Below, one piece after another: positions 28,001-41,199 of a stretch of 64,000 nucleotides of DNA. The stretch comes from Eretmocerus hayati (lineage: Eukaryota > Arthropoda > Insecta > Hymenoptera > Aphelinidae), in contig CM056741.1 of NCBI GenBank assembly GCA_029851415.1, positions 83,652,282 through 83,716,281 of the forward strand, read 5' to 3'. Numbering within the stretch: the first letter of the stretch is position 1; each line of letters begins with the position of its first letter. Both the position numbers and the translations under genes were made by a program. The notes below the pieces were generated by a model. It was not told where the DNA came from, searched no databases, and saw nothing but the letters and a program-made list of their open reading frames with translations.

Positions 28001-31000
28001 GAAAAACGAAGCTTTTCGACGATAATGGGGGGAAATTCGGAGTTTTACCCTATCAGCAATGACTGGAATACCTCCTCATATTATGTAAGAATATCTCAGG
28101 AGTATTTTTTACTGCCTAGATCACCCTCGATCATTGATCTAAGCCAATATTCGCGTCGATCCGAGAGTCGATAGAATGGAAAAACGAAGCTTTTCGACGA
28201 TCTTAGGGGGAATTTCGGAGTTGTACCCTTTCGGCAATGAGTGGGATATCTTCCCATATTGTGCATCTATACCTAAGGAGTATTTTGGACTGCCTAGATC
28301 ACCCTCTATCATTGATCTGAGCCAATATTCGCGTCGATCCGAGAGTCGCTAGAATGAAAAAACGAAGCTTTTCGACGATATTGGGGGGAAATTCGGAGTT
28401 GTACCCTACCAGCAATGTCGAGGATATCTCCCTATATTGTGCAACTATACCTGAGGAGTGTTTTGGACCGCCTAGATCATCCTCGATCATTGATCTAAGC
28501 CAATATTCGCGTCGATCCGAGAGTCGCTAGAATGGAAAAACGAAGCTTTTCGACGATCTTAGGGAGAATTTCGGAGTTGTACCCTATCGGCATTGAGTGG
28601 GATATCTTCCCATATCGTGCATCTATAGCTAAGGAGTATTATGGACTGCCTAGATCACCCTCGATCATTGACCTGAGCCAATATTCGCGTCGATCCGAGA
28701 GTCTTTCAAATGGCAAAACGAAGCTTTTCGACGATAATGGGGGGGAATTCGGAGTTGTACCCTATCAGCAATGACTGGAAAACCTCCTCATATTGTGTAA
28801 GAATACCTCAGGAGTATTTTGGACTGCCTAGATCACCCTCGATCATCCATCTAAGCCAATATTCGCGTCGATCCGAGAGTCGCTAAAATGGAAAAACAAA
28901 GCCTTTCGACGATATTGTGGGGAAATCCGGAGTTGTACCCTATCAGCGAAGTCTGGGATATCTTTCTATATTGAGCAACTATACCTGAGGAGTGTTTTGG
29001 ACCGGCTAGATCACCCTCGATCATCGATCTAAGCCAATATTCGCGTCGATCCGAGAGTTGCTAAAATGGAAAAACGAAGCTTTTCGACGATCTTAGGGGG
29101 AATTTCGGAGTTGTACCCTATCAGCAATGCTTGGAATATCTCCTCATATTGTGTAACTATACCTCAGGAGTATTTTGGACTGCCTAGATTACCATCGACC
29201 ATTGATCTAAGCCAATTAACGCGTCGATCCGAGAGTCGCTACAATGGAAAAACGAACTTTTCGACGATCCTGGGGGAGAATTCGGAGTTGTACCCTATCA
29301 GTAATGAGCGGGATATCTTCCCATCCTGTGCAACTATACCTGAGGAGTATTTTGGACTGCATAGATCACCCTCGATCGTTCTTCTAAGCCAATATTCGCG
29401 TCGATCCGAGAGTCGCTAAAATGGAAAAACGAACCTTTTCGACGATCTTAGGGGGGAATGCCGGAGTTGTACCCTACCAGCAATGTCGAGGATATCTCCC
29501 TATATTGTGCAACTATACCTGAGGAGTGTTTTGGACTGCCGAGATCACCCTCGATCATTGATCTAAGCCAATATTCGCGTCGATCCGAGAGTCACTAGAA
29601 TGGAAAAACGAAGCTTTTCGACGATATTGGGGGGAAATTCGGAGTTGTACCCTACCAGCAATGTCGAGGATATCTCCCTGTATTGTGCAACTATACCTGA
29701 GGAGTATTTTGGACTGCCTAGATCACCCTCGATCATTGATCAAAGCCAATATTCGCGTTGATCCGAGAGTCGCTAAAATGGAAAAACGAAGCTTTTCGAC
29801 GATAATGGGGGGAAATTCGGAGTTTTACCCTATCAGCAATGACTGGAATACCTCCTCATATTGTGTAAGAATACCTCAGGAGTATTTTTTACTGCCTAGA
29901 TCACCCTCGATCATTGATCTAAGCCAATATTCGCGTCGATCCGAGAGTCGCTAGAATGGAAAAACGAAGCTTTTCGACGATCTTAGGGGTAATTTCGGAG
30001 TTGTACCCTATCGGCATTGAGTGGGATATCTTCCCATATTGTGCATCTATAGCTAAGGAGTATTTTGGACTGCCTAGATCACCCTCGATCATTGACCTGA
30101 GCCAATATTCGCGTCGATCCGAGAGTCTTTCAAATGGCAAAACGAAGCTTTTCGACGATAATGGGGGGGGGGGAATTCGGAGTTGTACCCTATCAGCAAT
30201 GACTGGAAAACCTCCTCATATTGTGTAAGAATACCTCAGGAGTATTTTGGACTGCCTAGATCACCCTCGATCATCGATCTAAGCCAATATTCGCGTCGAT
30301 CCGAGAGTCGCTAAAATGGAAAAACAAAGCCTTTCGACGATATTGTGGGGAAATTCGGAGTTGTACCCTATCAGCGAAGTCTGGGATATCTCCCTATATT
30401 GTGCAACTATACCTGAGGAGTGTTTTGGACCGGCTAGATCACCCTCGATCATCGATCTAAGCCAATATTCGCGTCGATCCGAGAGTTGCTCAAATGGAAA
30501 AACGAAGCTTTTCGACGATCTTAGGGGGAATTTCGGAGTTGTACCCTATCAGCAATGCTTGGAATATCTCCTCATATTGTGTAACTATACCTCAGGAGTA
30601 TTTTGGACTGCCTAGATTACCATCGACCATTGATCTAAGCCAATTAACGCGTCGATCCGAGAGTCGCTAGAATGGAAAAACGAACTTTTCGACGATCCTG
30701 GGGGAGAATTCGGAGTTGTACCCTATCAGTAATGAGCGGGATATCTTCCCATCCTGTGCAACTATACCTGAGGAGTATTTTGGACTGCATAGATCACCCT
30801 CGATCGTTCTTCTAAGCCAATATTCGCGTCGATCCGAGAGACGCTAAAATGGAAAAACGAACCTTTTCGACGATCTTAGGGGGAATGCCGGAGTTGTACC
30901 CTACCAGCAATGTCGAGGATATCTCCCTATATTGTGCAACTATACCTGAGGAGTGTTTTGGACTGCCGAGATCACCCTCGATCATTGATCTAAGCCAATA

Positions 31001-34000
31001 TTCGCGTCGATCCGAGAGTCACTAGAATGGAAAAACGAAGCTTTTCGACGATATTGGGGGGAAATTCGGAGTTGTACCCTACCAGCAATGTCGAGGATAT
31101 CTCCCTATATTGTGCAACTATACCTGAGGAGTGTTTTGGACCGCCTAGATCACCCTCTATCATTGATCTGAGCCAATATTCGCGTCGATCCGAGAGTCGC
31201 TAGAATGGAAAAACGAAGCTTTTCGACGATATTGGGGGGAAATTCGGAGTTGTACCCTGCCAGCAATGTCGAGGATATCTCCCTATATTGTGCAACTATA
31301 CCTGAGGAGTGTTTTGGACCGCCTAGATCATCCTCGATCATTGATCTAAGCCAATATTCGCGTTGATCCGAGAGTCGCTAAAATGGAAAAACGAAGCTTT
31401 TCGACGATAATGGGGGGAAATTCGGAGTTTTACCCTATCAGCAATGACTGGAATACCTCCTCATATTGTGTAACTATACCTCAGGAGTATTTTGGACTGC
31501 CTAGATTACCATCGACCATTGATCTAAGCCAATTAACGCGTCGATCCGAGAGTCGCTAGAATGGCAAAACGAAGCTTTTCGACGAGCTTAGGGGGAATTT
31601 CGGAGTTGTACCCTATCGGCATTGAGTGGGATATCTTCCCATATTGTGCATCTATAGCTAAGGAGTATTTTGGACTGCCTAGATCACCCTCGATCATTGA
31701 TCTGAGCCAATATTCGCGTCGATCCGAGAGTCTTTCAAATGGCAAAACGAAGCTCTTCGACGATAATGGGGGGGGGGGGGGAATTCGGAGTTTTACCCTA
31801 TCAGCAATGACTGGAATACCTCCTCATATTGTGTAAGAATACCTCAGGAGTATTTTTTACTGCCTAGATCACCCTCGATCATTGATCTAAGCCAATATTC
31901 GCGTCGATCCGAGAGTCGCTAGAATGGAAAAACGAAGCTTTTCGACGATCTTAGGGGGAATTTCGGAGTTGTACCCTTTCGGCAATGAGTGGGATATCTT
32001 CCCATATTGTGCATCTATACCTAAGGAGTATTTTGGACTGCCTAGATCACCCTCTATCATTGATCTGAGCCAATATTCGCGTCGATCCGAGAGTCGCTAG
32101 AATGGAAAAACGAAGCTTTTCGACGATATTGGGGGGAAATTCGGAGTTGTACCCTACCAGCAATGTCGAGGATATCTCCCTATATTGTGCAACTATACCT
32201 GAGGAGTGTTTTGGACCGCCTAGATCATCCTCGATCATTGATCTAAGCCAATATTCGCGTCGATCCGAGAGTCGCTAGAATGGAAAAACGAAGCTTTTCG
32301 ACGATCTTAGGGGGAATTTCGGAGTTGTACCCTATCAGTAATGAGCGGGATATCTTCCCATCCTGTGCAACTATACCTGAGGAGTATTTTGGACTGCATA
32401 GATCACCCTCGATCGTTCTTCTAAGCCAATATTCGCGTCGATCCGAGAGTCGCTAAAATGGAAAAACGAACCTTTTCGACGATCTTAGGGGGGAATGCCG
32501 GAGTTGTACCCTACCAGCAATGTCGAGGATATCTCCCTATATTGTGCAACTATACCTGAGGAGTGTTTTGGACTGCCGAGATCACCCTCGATCATTGATC
32601 TAAGCCAATATTCGCGTCGATCCGAGAGTCACTAGAATGGAAAAACGAAGCTTTTCGACGATATTGGGGGGAAATTCGGAGTTGTACCCTACCAGCAATG
32701 TCGAGGATATCTCCCTATATTGTGCAACTATACCTGAGGAGTGTTTTGGACTGCCTAGATCACCCTCGATCATTGATCAAAGCCAATATTCGCGTTGATC
32801 CGAGAGTCGCTAAAATGGAAAAACGAAGCTTTTCGACGATAATGGGGGGAAATTCGGAGTTTTACCCTATCAGCAATGACTGGAATACCTCCTCATATTC
32901 TGTAAGAATACCTCAGGAGTATTTTTTACTGCCTAGATCACCCTCGATCATTGATCTAAGCCAATATTCGCGTCGATCCGAGAGTCGCTAGAATGGAAAA
33001 ACGAAGCTTTTCGACGAGCTTAGGGGGAATTTCGGAGTTGTACCCTATCGGCATTGAGTGGGATATCTTCCCATATTGTGCATCTATAGCTAAGGAGTAT
33101 TTTGGACTGCCTAGATCACCCTCGATCATTGACCTGAGCCAATATTCGCGTCGATCCGAGAGTCGCTAAAATGGAAAAACAAAGCTTTTCGACGATATTG
33201 TGGGGAAATTCGGAGTTGTACCCTATCAGCGAAGTCTGGGATATCTTCCTATATTGTGCAACTATACCTGAGGAGTGTTTTGGACCGGCTAGATCACCCT
33301 CGATCATCGATCTAAGCCAATATTCGCGTCGATCCGAGAGTTGCTCAAATGGAAAAACGAAGCTTTTCGACGATCTTAGGGGGAATTTCGGAGTTGTACC
33401 CTATCAGCAATGCTTGGAATATCTCCTCATATTGTGTAACTATACCTCAGGAGTATTTTGGACTGCCTAGATTACCATCGACCATTGATCTAAGCCAATT
33501 AACGCGTCGATCCGAGAGTCGCTAGAATGGAAAAACGAACTTTTCGACGATCCTGGGGGAGAATTCGGAGTTGTACCCTATCAGTAATGAGCGGGATATC
33601 TTCCCATCCTGTGCAACTATACCTGAGGAGTATTTTGGACTGCATAGATCACCCTCGATCGTTCTTCTAAGCCAATATTCGCGTCGATCCGAGAGACGCT
33701 AAAATGGAAAAACGAACCTTTTCGACGATCTTAGGGGGAATTTCGGAGTTGTACCCTATCGGCAATGAGTGGGATATCTTCCCATCTTGTGCATCTATAC
33801 CTAAGGAGTATTTTGGACTGCCTAGATCACCCTCGATCATTGATCTGAGCCAATATTCGCGTCGATCTGAGAGTCGCTAGAATGGAAAAACGAAGCTTTT
33901 CGACGATATTGGCGGGAAAATCGGAGTTGTACCCTACCAGCAATGTCGAGGATATCTCCCTATATTGTGCAACTATACCTGAGGAGTGTTTTGGACCGCC

Positions 34001-37000
34001 TAGATCATCCTCGATCATTGATCTAAGCCAATATTCGCGTCGATCCGAGAGTCGCTAGAATGGAAAAACGAAGCTTTTCGACGATCTTAGGGGGAAGTTC
34101 GGAGTTGTACCCTATCGGCAATGAGTGGGATACCTTCCCATATTGTGCATCTATACCTAAGGAGTATTTTGGACTGCCTAGATCACCCTCGATCATTGAT
34201 CTGAGCCAATATTCGCGTCGATCCGAGAGTTGCTCAAATGGCAAAACGAAGCTTTTCAACGATAATGGGGGGAAATTCGGAGTTATACCCTATCAGCAAT
34301 GAGCGGGATATCTTCCCATCCTGTGCAACTATACCTGAGGAGTATTTTAGACTGCCTAGATCACCCTCGATCGTTGATCTAAGCCAATATTCGCGTCGAT
34401 CCGAGAGTCGCTAAAATGAAAAAACGAACCTTTTCGACGATCTTAGGGGGAATTACGGAGTTGTACCCTATCAGCATTGCTTGGAATATCTCCTCATATT
34501 GTGTAACTATACCTCAGGAGTATTTTGGACTGCCTAGATTACCCTCGGCCATTGATCTAAGCCAATATTCGCGTCAATCCGAGAGTCGCTAAAATGGAAA
34601 AACGAAGCTTTTCGACGATCTTGGGGGGGGGGGGGAATTCGGAGTTGTCCCCTATCAGTAATGAGCGGGATATCTTCCCATCCTGTGCAACTATACCTGA
34701 GGAGTATTTTGGACTGCATAGATCACCCTCGATCGTTGATCTAAGCCAATATTCGCGTCGATCCGAGAGTCGCTAAAATGGAGAAACGAACCTTTTCGAC
34801 GATCTTAGGGGGAATGCCGGAGTTGTACCCTATCAGCAATCACTGGAATACCTCCTGATATTGTGTAACTATACCTTAGGAGTATTTCGGACTGCCGAGA
34901 TCACCCTCGATCATTGATCTAAGCCAATATTCGCGTCGATCCGAGAGTCGCTAAAATGGAAAAACGAAGCTTCTCGACGATCTTAGGGGGAATTTCGGAG
35001 TTGTACCCTATCGGCATTGAGTGGGATATCTTCCCATATTGTGCATCTATAGCTAAGGAGTATTTTGGACTGCCTAGATCACCCTCGATCATTGACCTGA
35101 GCCAATATTCGCGTCGATCCGAGAGTCTTTCAAATGGCAAAACGAAGCTTTTCGACGATAATGGGGGGGAATTCGGAGTTGTACCCTATCAGCAATGACT
35201 GGAAAACCTCCTTATATTGTGTAAGAATACCTCAGGAGTATTTTGGACCGCCTAGATCATCCTCGATCATTGATCTAAGCCAATATTCGCGTCGATCCGA
35301 GAGTCGCTAAAATGGAAAAACGAAGCTTTTCGACGATCTTAGGGGGAATTTCGGGGTGTACCCTATCAGCAATGAGTGGGATATCTTCCCATATTGTGCA
35401 ACTATACCTTAGGAGTACTTTGGACTGCCGAGATCACCCTCGATCATTGATTTAAGCCAATATTCGCGTCGATCCGAGAGTCACTAGAATGGAAAAACGA
35501 AGCTTTTCGACGACATTGGGGGGAAATTCGGAGTTGTACTCTACCATCAATGTCGAGGATATCTCCCTATATTGTGCAAATATACCTGAGGAGTATTTTG
35601 GACTGCCTAGATCACCCTCGATCATTGATCAAAGCCAATATTCGCGTTGATCCGAGAGTCGCTAGAATGGAAAAACGAAGCTTTTCGACGATCTTAGGGG
35701 GAATTTCGGAGTTGTACCCTATCGGCATTGAGTGGGATATCTTACCATATTGTGCATCTATACCTAAGGAGTATTTTGGACTGCCTAGATCACCCTCGAT
35801 CATTGATCTGAGCCAATATTCGCGTCGATCCGAGAGTCGATCAAATGGCAAAACGAAGCTTTTCGACGATAAGGGGGGGGGGGGGAATTCGGAGTTGTAC
35901 CCTATCAGCAATGACTGGAATACCTCTCATATTGTGTAAGAATACCCCAGGAGTATTTTGGACTGCCTAGATCAACCTCGATCATTGATCTAAGCCAATA
36001 TTCGCGTCGATCCGAGAGTCGCTAGAATGGAAAAACGAAGCTTTTCGACGATCTTAGGGGGAAGTTCGGAGTTGTACCCTATCGGCAATGAGTGGGATAT
36101 CTTCCCATATTGTGCATCTATAGCTAAGGAGTATTTTGGACTGCCTAGATCACCCTCGATCATTGACCTGAGCCAATATTCGCGTCGATCCGAGAGTCTT
36201 TCAAATGGCAAAACGAAGCTTTTCGACGATAATGGGGGGGAATTCGGAGTTGTACCCTATCAGCAATGACTGGAAAACCTCCTTATATTGTGTAAGAATA
36301 CCTCAGGAGTATTTTGGACCGCCTAGATCATCCTCGATCATTGATCTAAGCCAATATTCGCGTCGATCCGAGAGTCGCTAGAATGGAAAAACGAAGCTTT
36401 TCGACGATCTTAGGGGGAAGTTCGGAGTTGTACCCTATCGGCAATGAGTGGGATACCTTCCCATATTGTGCATCTATACCTAAGGAGTATTTTGGATTGC
36501 CTAGATCACCCTCGATCATTGATCTGAGCCAATATTCGCGTCGATCCGAGAGTCGCTCAAATGGCAAAACGAAGCTTTTCGACGATAATGGGGGGAAATT
36601 CGGAGTTATACCCTATCAGCAATGAGCGGGATATCTTCCCATCCTGTGCAACTATACCTGAGGAGTATTTTTGACTGCCTAGATCACCCTCGATCGTTGA
36701 TCTAAGCCAATATTCGCGTCGATCCGAGAGTCGCTAAAATGGAGAAACGAAGCTTTTCGACGATCTTAGGGGGAATGCCGGAGTTGTACCCTATCAGCAA
36801 TCACTGGAATACCTCCTGATAATGTATAACTATACCTTAGGAGTATTCTGGACTGCCGAGATCACCCTCGATCATTGATCTAAGCCAATATTCGCGTCGA
36901 TCCGAGAGTCGCTAAAATGGAAAAACGAAGCTTTTCGACGATCTTAGGGGGAATTTCGGAGTTGTACCCTATCAGCGAAGTCTGGGATATCTCCCCATAT

Positions 37001-37778
37001 TGTGCAACTATACCTGAGGAGTGTTTTGGACCGGCTAGATCACCCTCGATCATCGATCTAAGCCAATATTCGCGTCGATCCGAGAGTTGCTAAAATGAAA
37101 AAACGAAGCTTTTCGACGATCTTAGGGGGAATTTCGGAGTTGTACCCTATCAGCAATGCTTGGAATATCTCCTCATATTGTGTAACTATACCTCATGAAT
37201 ATTTTGGACTGCCTAGATTACCCTTGACCATTGATCTAAGCCAATATTCGCGTCGATCCGAGAGTCGCTAAAATGGAAAAACGAAGCTTTTCGACGATCT
37301 TGGGGGGGGGGGGGGATTCGGAGTTGTCCCCTATCAGTAATGAGCGGGATATCTCCCCATCCTGTGCAACTATACCTGAGGAGTATTTTGGACTGCATAG
37401 ATCACCCTCGATCGTTGATCTAAGCCAATATTCGCGTCGATCTGAGAGTCGCTAAAATGGAGAAACGAAGCTTTTCGACGATCTTAGGGGGAATGACGGA
37501 GTTGTACCCTATCAGCAATCACTGGAATACCTCCTGATAATGTATAACTATACCTTAGGAGTATTTTGGACTGCCGAGATCACCCTCGATCATTGATCTA
37601 AGCCAATATTCGCGTCGATCCGAGAGTCGCTAAAATGGAAAAACGAAGCTTTTCGACGATCTTAGGGGGAATTTCGGAGTTGTACCCTATCGGCAATGAG
37701 TGGGATATTCTCCCATATTGTGCATCTATACCTAAGGGGTATTTTGGACTGCCTAGATCACCCTCAATCATCGATCTA
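28001..37778 (+). repeat. Satellite superunit S3 and irregular right part of the array
   Basis: The first 4.3 kb follow S2 closely, with spacing 11,058 up to about 30 kb and 9,626-9,636 up to about 32,270. They lack one 8-monomer block relative to S2. At about 32,320 the register jumps. Beyond that the order of monomer types is irregular, with local duplications such as two near-identical pairs 356 bp apart (36,027/36,383) and a related segment 2,679 bp apart (34,534/37,213). The last complete unit is cut by the insertion at 37,779. Confidence 0.8.
37777..37778. other. TA target-site duplication, left
   Basis: TA precedes the inverted repeat CTATCGG and is matched by TA at 41,734-41,735. Removing the element and one TA restores the uninterrupted satellite motif. 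Confidence 0.9.
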
Positions 37779-38311
37779 CTATCGGTTTAAAAATGATCGA
37801 CACCTAGAGAATTTCTGCTATCGTGGCTCCGAAAAAAATCGCTGATTATTTTAACTGGGATAACGTCGAAGCACATCTAGTTGCGGCCATGATAAAAAAT
37901 TTTTGAAGTCGATTGGATGACAACTGCGGCTGTAGCTGTTATTAGAATGTAAAAAAACGCGGGTATGAGGCCAATTTCAGATTTAGCTCGACTTTGGGAG
38001 GCTACAGCTCTGCCAAAAAAATTCTGGGGCGCTGCAAAAAACGTAGGTGATAGATATTCGGTTCCCCAATAGCGTCCAACAACAATCAGCCAAAAAAATT
38101 AATAACTTTTGCAGATAATCCAGTTATTGTTATCTCGGGATCTATTGAGGTTGAAGACTTGATTCAAAAACAGAAAAATTATGAAAAAATTCTGGATGTC
38201 AAATATGAAAATGCAATATGAGATTTTAAATAAACAAACGCGTGGCAAGGTCGCAAAGTTGAAAAAATTTAAAGTTTGCGCCTATTGTGAGTCTTTTATT
38301 GTATTTTACAG

Positions 38312-38535
38312 CCGGGGCCCGTAAAATCGTCGATGGGCAAGACTACCTGACCGCGGACCATAAAAGTCGTAAATATAAAGTTGCGGTCTCGGAGTCAATA
38401 CCATCAGTCTGCTTCGGCTGCAATAATGAAGCTGAATTTTCAACAAAGAGAGCAATAAAACTATTTCGAACGCGATTTGGGCCTTGCGTTACTATTACGA
38501 ATATCGCCGATTCATCGATGAAGGATTGTCAATGA
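38312..38535 (+). CDS. Exon-like conserved frame in left arm, unknown protein
   Basis: An open stretch of 73 codons follows the acceptor-like TTGTATTTTACAG and ends at TGA (38,533-38,535). No ATG lies near the beginning, so it looks like a terminal exon entered by splicing. The peptide has CFGCNNEAEF and RTRFGPCVTITNIADSS. I do not recognise the family; two of the three cysteines are in CFGC, but no zinc-finger spacing is obvious. The stretch 38,312-38,532 is identical base for base to its counterpart in the other arm, while the sequence outside it differs by several percent. That supports either coding constraint or very local gene conversion. Confidence 0.5.
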
Positions 38536-38820
38536 TGAGTCGAACAGTATATCAATGACGCGTGTGTGCAGGTGTCTTTCTCTCCCTCAGAGTTCCGCGA
38601 TATCTGCATGTTAGTATTCTTTGGCGGATCCTTTAAATGATTGATAATATACAACCAATACTTCATCCACATGATTCCGATGGTGAAAGAGTTGGATATC
38701 ATCCGTATTGAAAAGATGAAAATCAACAGTTGAATGATTTTACTTTTATGACTTTACTCTTATCTTGTTCGATCGTTGACTAATAATTATTGATTGTGCG
38801 AAACGCACAATAACACGACA

Positions 38821-40722
38821 TAAGGTAAGTGTACCCAACTTGCCCTCATATAGACCGGGAGCTAGCTGACATTTTTTGGTAGTTATTCCTACCAGGACAG
38901 GTCATTAACTAATAAGTCATTCGTGGTGCGGAGAGGACGACTATGCAGTGACAGACGGGTGAGCCGTTCCGTTTTTGTGCAATTAATAAACAAACACGTT
39001 GGGTAATTCGATGTTTCAGAACTATTTTCTACACAAAAATCGAACAATATTCCATCGATTCAGTTGAAAAAAAGTCATCGCTGATCAGTTGGCATACTAA
39101 TTAGACGATTCCTAGTGCCTACCATACTCGATCACAAATGTCAAATTTTTCAAATATTAAGAAATATTTTCTACAGTATGGCACTTTGATATTCGGATAG
39201 ATTGCATGGGAATTATCCATTGGGGAAGCATCGCCATACTAATAGGGTGATTCTGAATCAATCAAAACCGCGATCAAAGTTCCGTGAAATGGATCAAATT
39301 TAACTACTCCGCTACGCCATCTCTCGAGGAACGATTGAGTCTCTCGGCCACGTGGAATTCCATGCAATTTACGCAACTTCGATCGCAGTTTTGAATGATT
39401 CGGAATCGCCCTATCAGTATGGCGATGCTTTTCCGATGGATTATTTTTATGCAATATATCCGAATATCAAAGTGCTATACTGTAGAAAATATTTCTGAGT
39501 ATTCGAAAAATTTGACATTTTTGATCGAGTATGGTAGGCACTAGCAATCGTCTGATTAGTATGCCAACTGATCAGCGATGACTTTTTTTCAACGGAATCG
39601 ACGGAATATTGTTCGGTTTTTGTGTAGAGAATAGTTCTGAAACATCGAATTACCCAACATGTTTGTTTATGAATTGCACAAAAACGGAACGGCTCACCCG
39701 TCTGTCACTGAATAGTCGTCCTCTCCGCACCACAAATGACTTATTAGCTAATGACCTGTCCTGGTAGGAATAACTACCAAAAAATGTCAGCTAGCTCCCG
39801 GTCTAATATGCCGATCCCGAGGATGGGCACTCCTTGGCCTCCCGGCAATTTTTTTTTACGTTTGTTATGTTGAAATATGAGAAAGTAAATAGTTTGCGTC
39901 GACCCCGAATCATTCCTGCGTTCTTCAGAAAATCTAAAGTGATTTTTCTATTTTTCGTGATTGCTTAGCTAAGAAAGCACCGAGGGAATCGCCTTCAGTA
40001 AAATCGGTGCCAAATTCTTTGAGTTCAACCAATCTTAACGTACCTTAGCGCATTCGATTCCTTGTTTCAAGACCTTCAAAATCCACTTACCAAAATTGCA
40101 AAATTTGAATATGGAGCTGTTTTATGTGCAAAACACGGAGACGATTTGTAAACAAGGATGCCACCATCGGAGTGTACCTAACATGCCCCCACACGTTTAT
40201 CTCGAAGGGCGTGCAGAACGACTTTTTTTTACCACTCAGAACGTGTTTATCACGTCAAAATGGGTCAGAAATTGTGTTTCGAACCACCAAAAAGCTCCAA
40301 ATGTGCGTGCACGGCGATAAAAACACTTCATCGCCGATTTACATCATTTATTTCGGAAGAATTGAGATAGTTCGGGTCCAATTGATTCAAATTGGACGTA
40401 GCTTAATGCATTTTGAAGGTCCTTGAAGAAGCTTCAAAATGAGCTAAAGCACGTTGAAAATCGTTGAAGTAAACCAAAGTTATTAAGAAAAAGGCTTCAT
40501 GGGGGCAAGTTGGGTACACACTCTTGTAAACTCTCAAGAATCACCTTTTAGGAGAATTCAAACAGTTTGGCTCCAGCTGGTACAAATTGAATGTACCTTC
40601 ATTTATTTTGAAGGTCTTGAGACAAGCTTTAAAATGAGCTAAGGTACGTTGGAAAATATGGAGATGGGCCGAAGTTATTAAGAAAATGGCTTAATGGGGG
40701 CAAGTTGGGTACACTGACCTTA
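38821..40722. mobile_element. Nested inverted-repeat element, GTGTACCCAACTTGCC family
   Basis: Ends are TAAGGTAAGTGTACCCAACT and the inverse of TAAGGTCAGTGTACCCAACT, so terminal repeats are short but clear. Internal sequence from about 39,840 to 40,500 resembles the element at 56,469-57,254 (shared GAATTGAGATAG, CAAAATTTGAATATG-like and GAAGGTCTTGA stretches). The right terminus is partly duplicated: GGGGGCAAGTTGGGTACAC occurs at about 40,501 and again at about 40,696, each after a similar GGAGAATT/GAAGAATTGAG-type segment. No transposase frame is visible; two overlapping short frames at 40,096-40,426 have no recognisable domain. Target duplication is unclear. Confidence 0.75.
38851..39805. 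mobile_element. Foldback element nested inside the nested element
   Basis: TAGACCGGGAGCTAGCTGAC starts the left arm and its inverse ends the right arm. Arms of about 440 bp pair from 38,851 to about 39,290 and from about 39,366 to 39,805, leaving a loop of about 75 bp. A possible ATA duplication flanks it (38,848-38,850 and 39,806-39,808). A minus-strand frame of 71 codons in the loop and right arm has no recognisable domain. Confidence 0.85.
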
Positions 40723-40972
40723 CATTCATTTCTATGATGCTATAAATGATCGGTCGAACAAGATGATGGTGAAATCATTCAACTCTTGATTGTCATCTTA
40801 TCAATACGGATGATATCCAACTGTTTCACATCGGAATCATGTGGATACAGTATTGATTGTATATTATCAATCATTTAAAGGATCCGCCAAAGAATACTTA
40901 CATGCAGATATCGCGAAACTCTGAGAGAGAGAAAGACACCTGCACACCCGCGTCATTGATATACTGTTCGAC

Positions 40973-41199
40973 TCATAATTGACAATCCTTCATCGATGAA
41001 TCGGCGATATTCGTAATAGTAACGCAAGGCCCAAATCGCGTTCGAAATAGTTTTATTGCTCTCTTTGTTGAAAATTCAGCTTCATTATTGCAGCCGAAGC
41101 AGACTGATGGTATTGACTCCGAGACCGCAACTTTATATTTACGACTTTTATGGTCCGCGGTCAGGTAGTCTTGCCCATCGACGATTTTACGGGCCCCGG
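40973..41199 (-). CDS. Exon-like conserved frame in right arm, unknown protein
   Basis: This is the inverted copy of the left-arm frame. Positions 41,199 down to 40,979 match the left arm without a difference over 221 bp, again after an acceptor-like TTGTCTTTTACAG. The stop lies one codon later because TGA has become TTA followed by TGA (40,973-40,975). Transcription through both arms would give a self-complementary RNA. Function unknown. Confidence 0.45.

Larger units (their letters stand above)
1..37778 (+). repeat. 178-bp satellite DNA, main tandem array
   Basis: A 178-bp unit (177 in a variant lacking one base near CGAACTTTTCGACG) repeats head to tail without a break, about 212 copies, and continues past the left window edge. 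Landmarks in each unit are GTCGATCCGAGAGTCGCTA, then an A-run, a HindIII site in CGAAGCTTTTCGACGAT, a short G-run, GGAGTTGTACCCTAT, GGAGTATTTTGGACTGCC and ATCACCCTCGATCATTGATC. Adjacent units differ from each other more than units one higher-order period apart, the usual picture of homogenised higher-order satellite. Open frames of 60-131 codons occur on both strands in almost every unit, but 178 is not a multiple of 3 and the frames rotate, so they are by-products. A centromeric or heterochromatic location is inference. Confidence 0.97.

Noticed and set aside
1..37778. Dozens of open frames of 60-131 codons on both strands inside the satellite, with repeated peptides such as SIIDLSQYSRRSES
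   Set aside because: They repeat with the 178-bp unit, overlap each other on both strands, change frame from unit to unit and have no shared start context. They are chance open frames of a stop-poor repeat.
1..37778. CRISPR-like array of repeats and spacers
   Set aside because: The whole 178-bp unit is repeated with no unique spacers, and the surroundings are eukaryotic.
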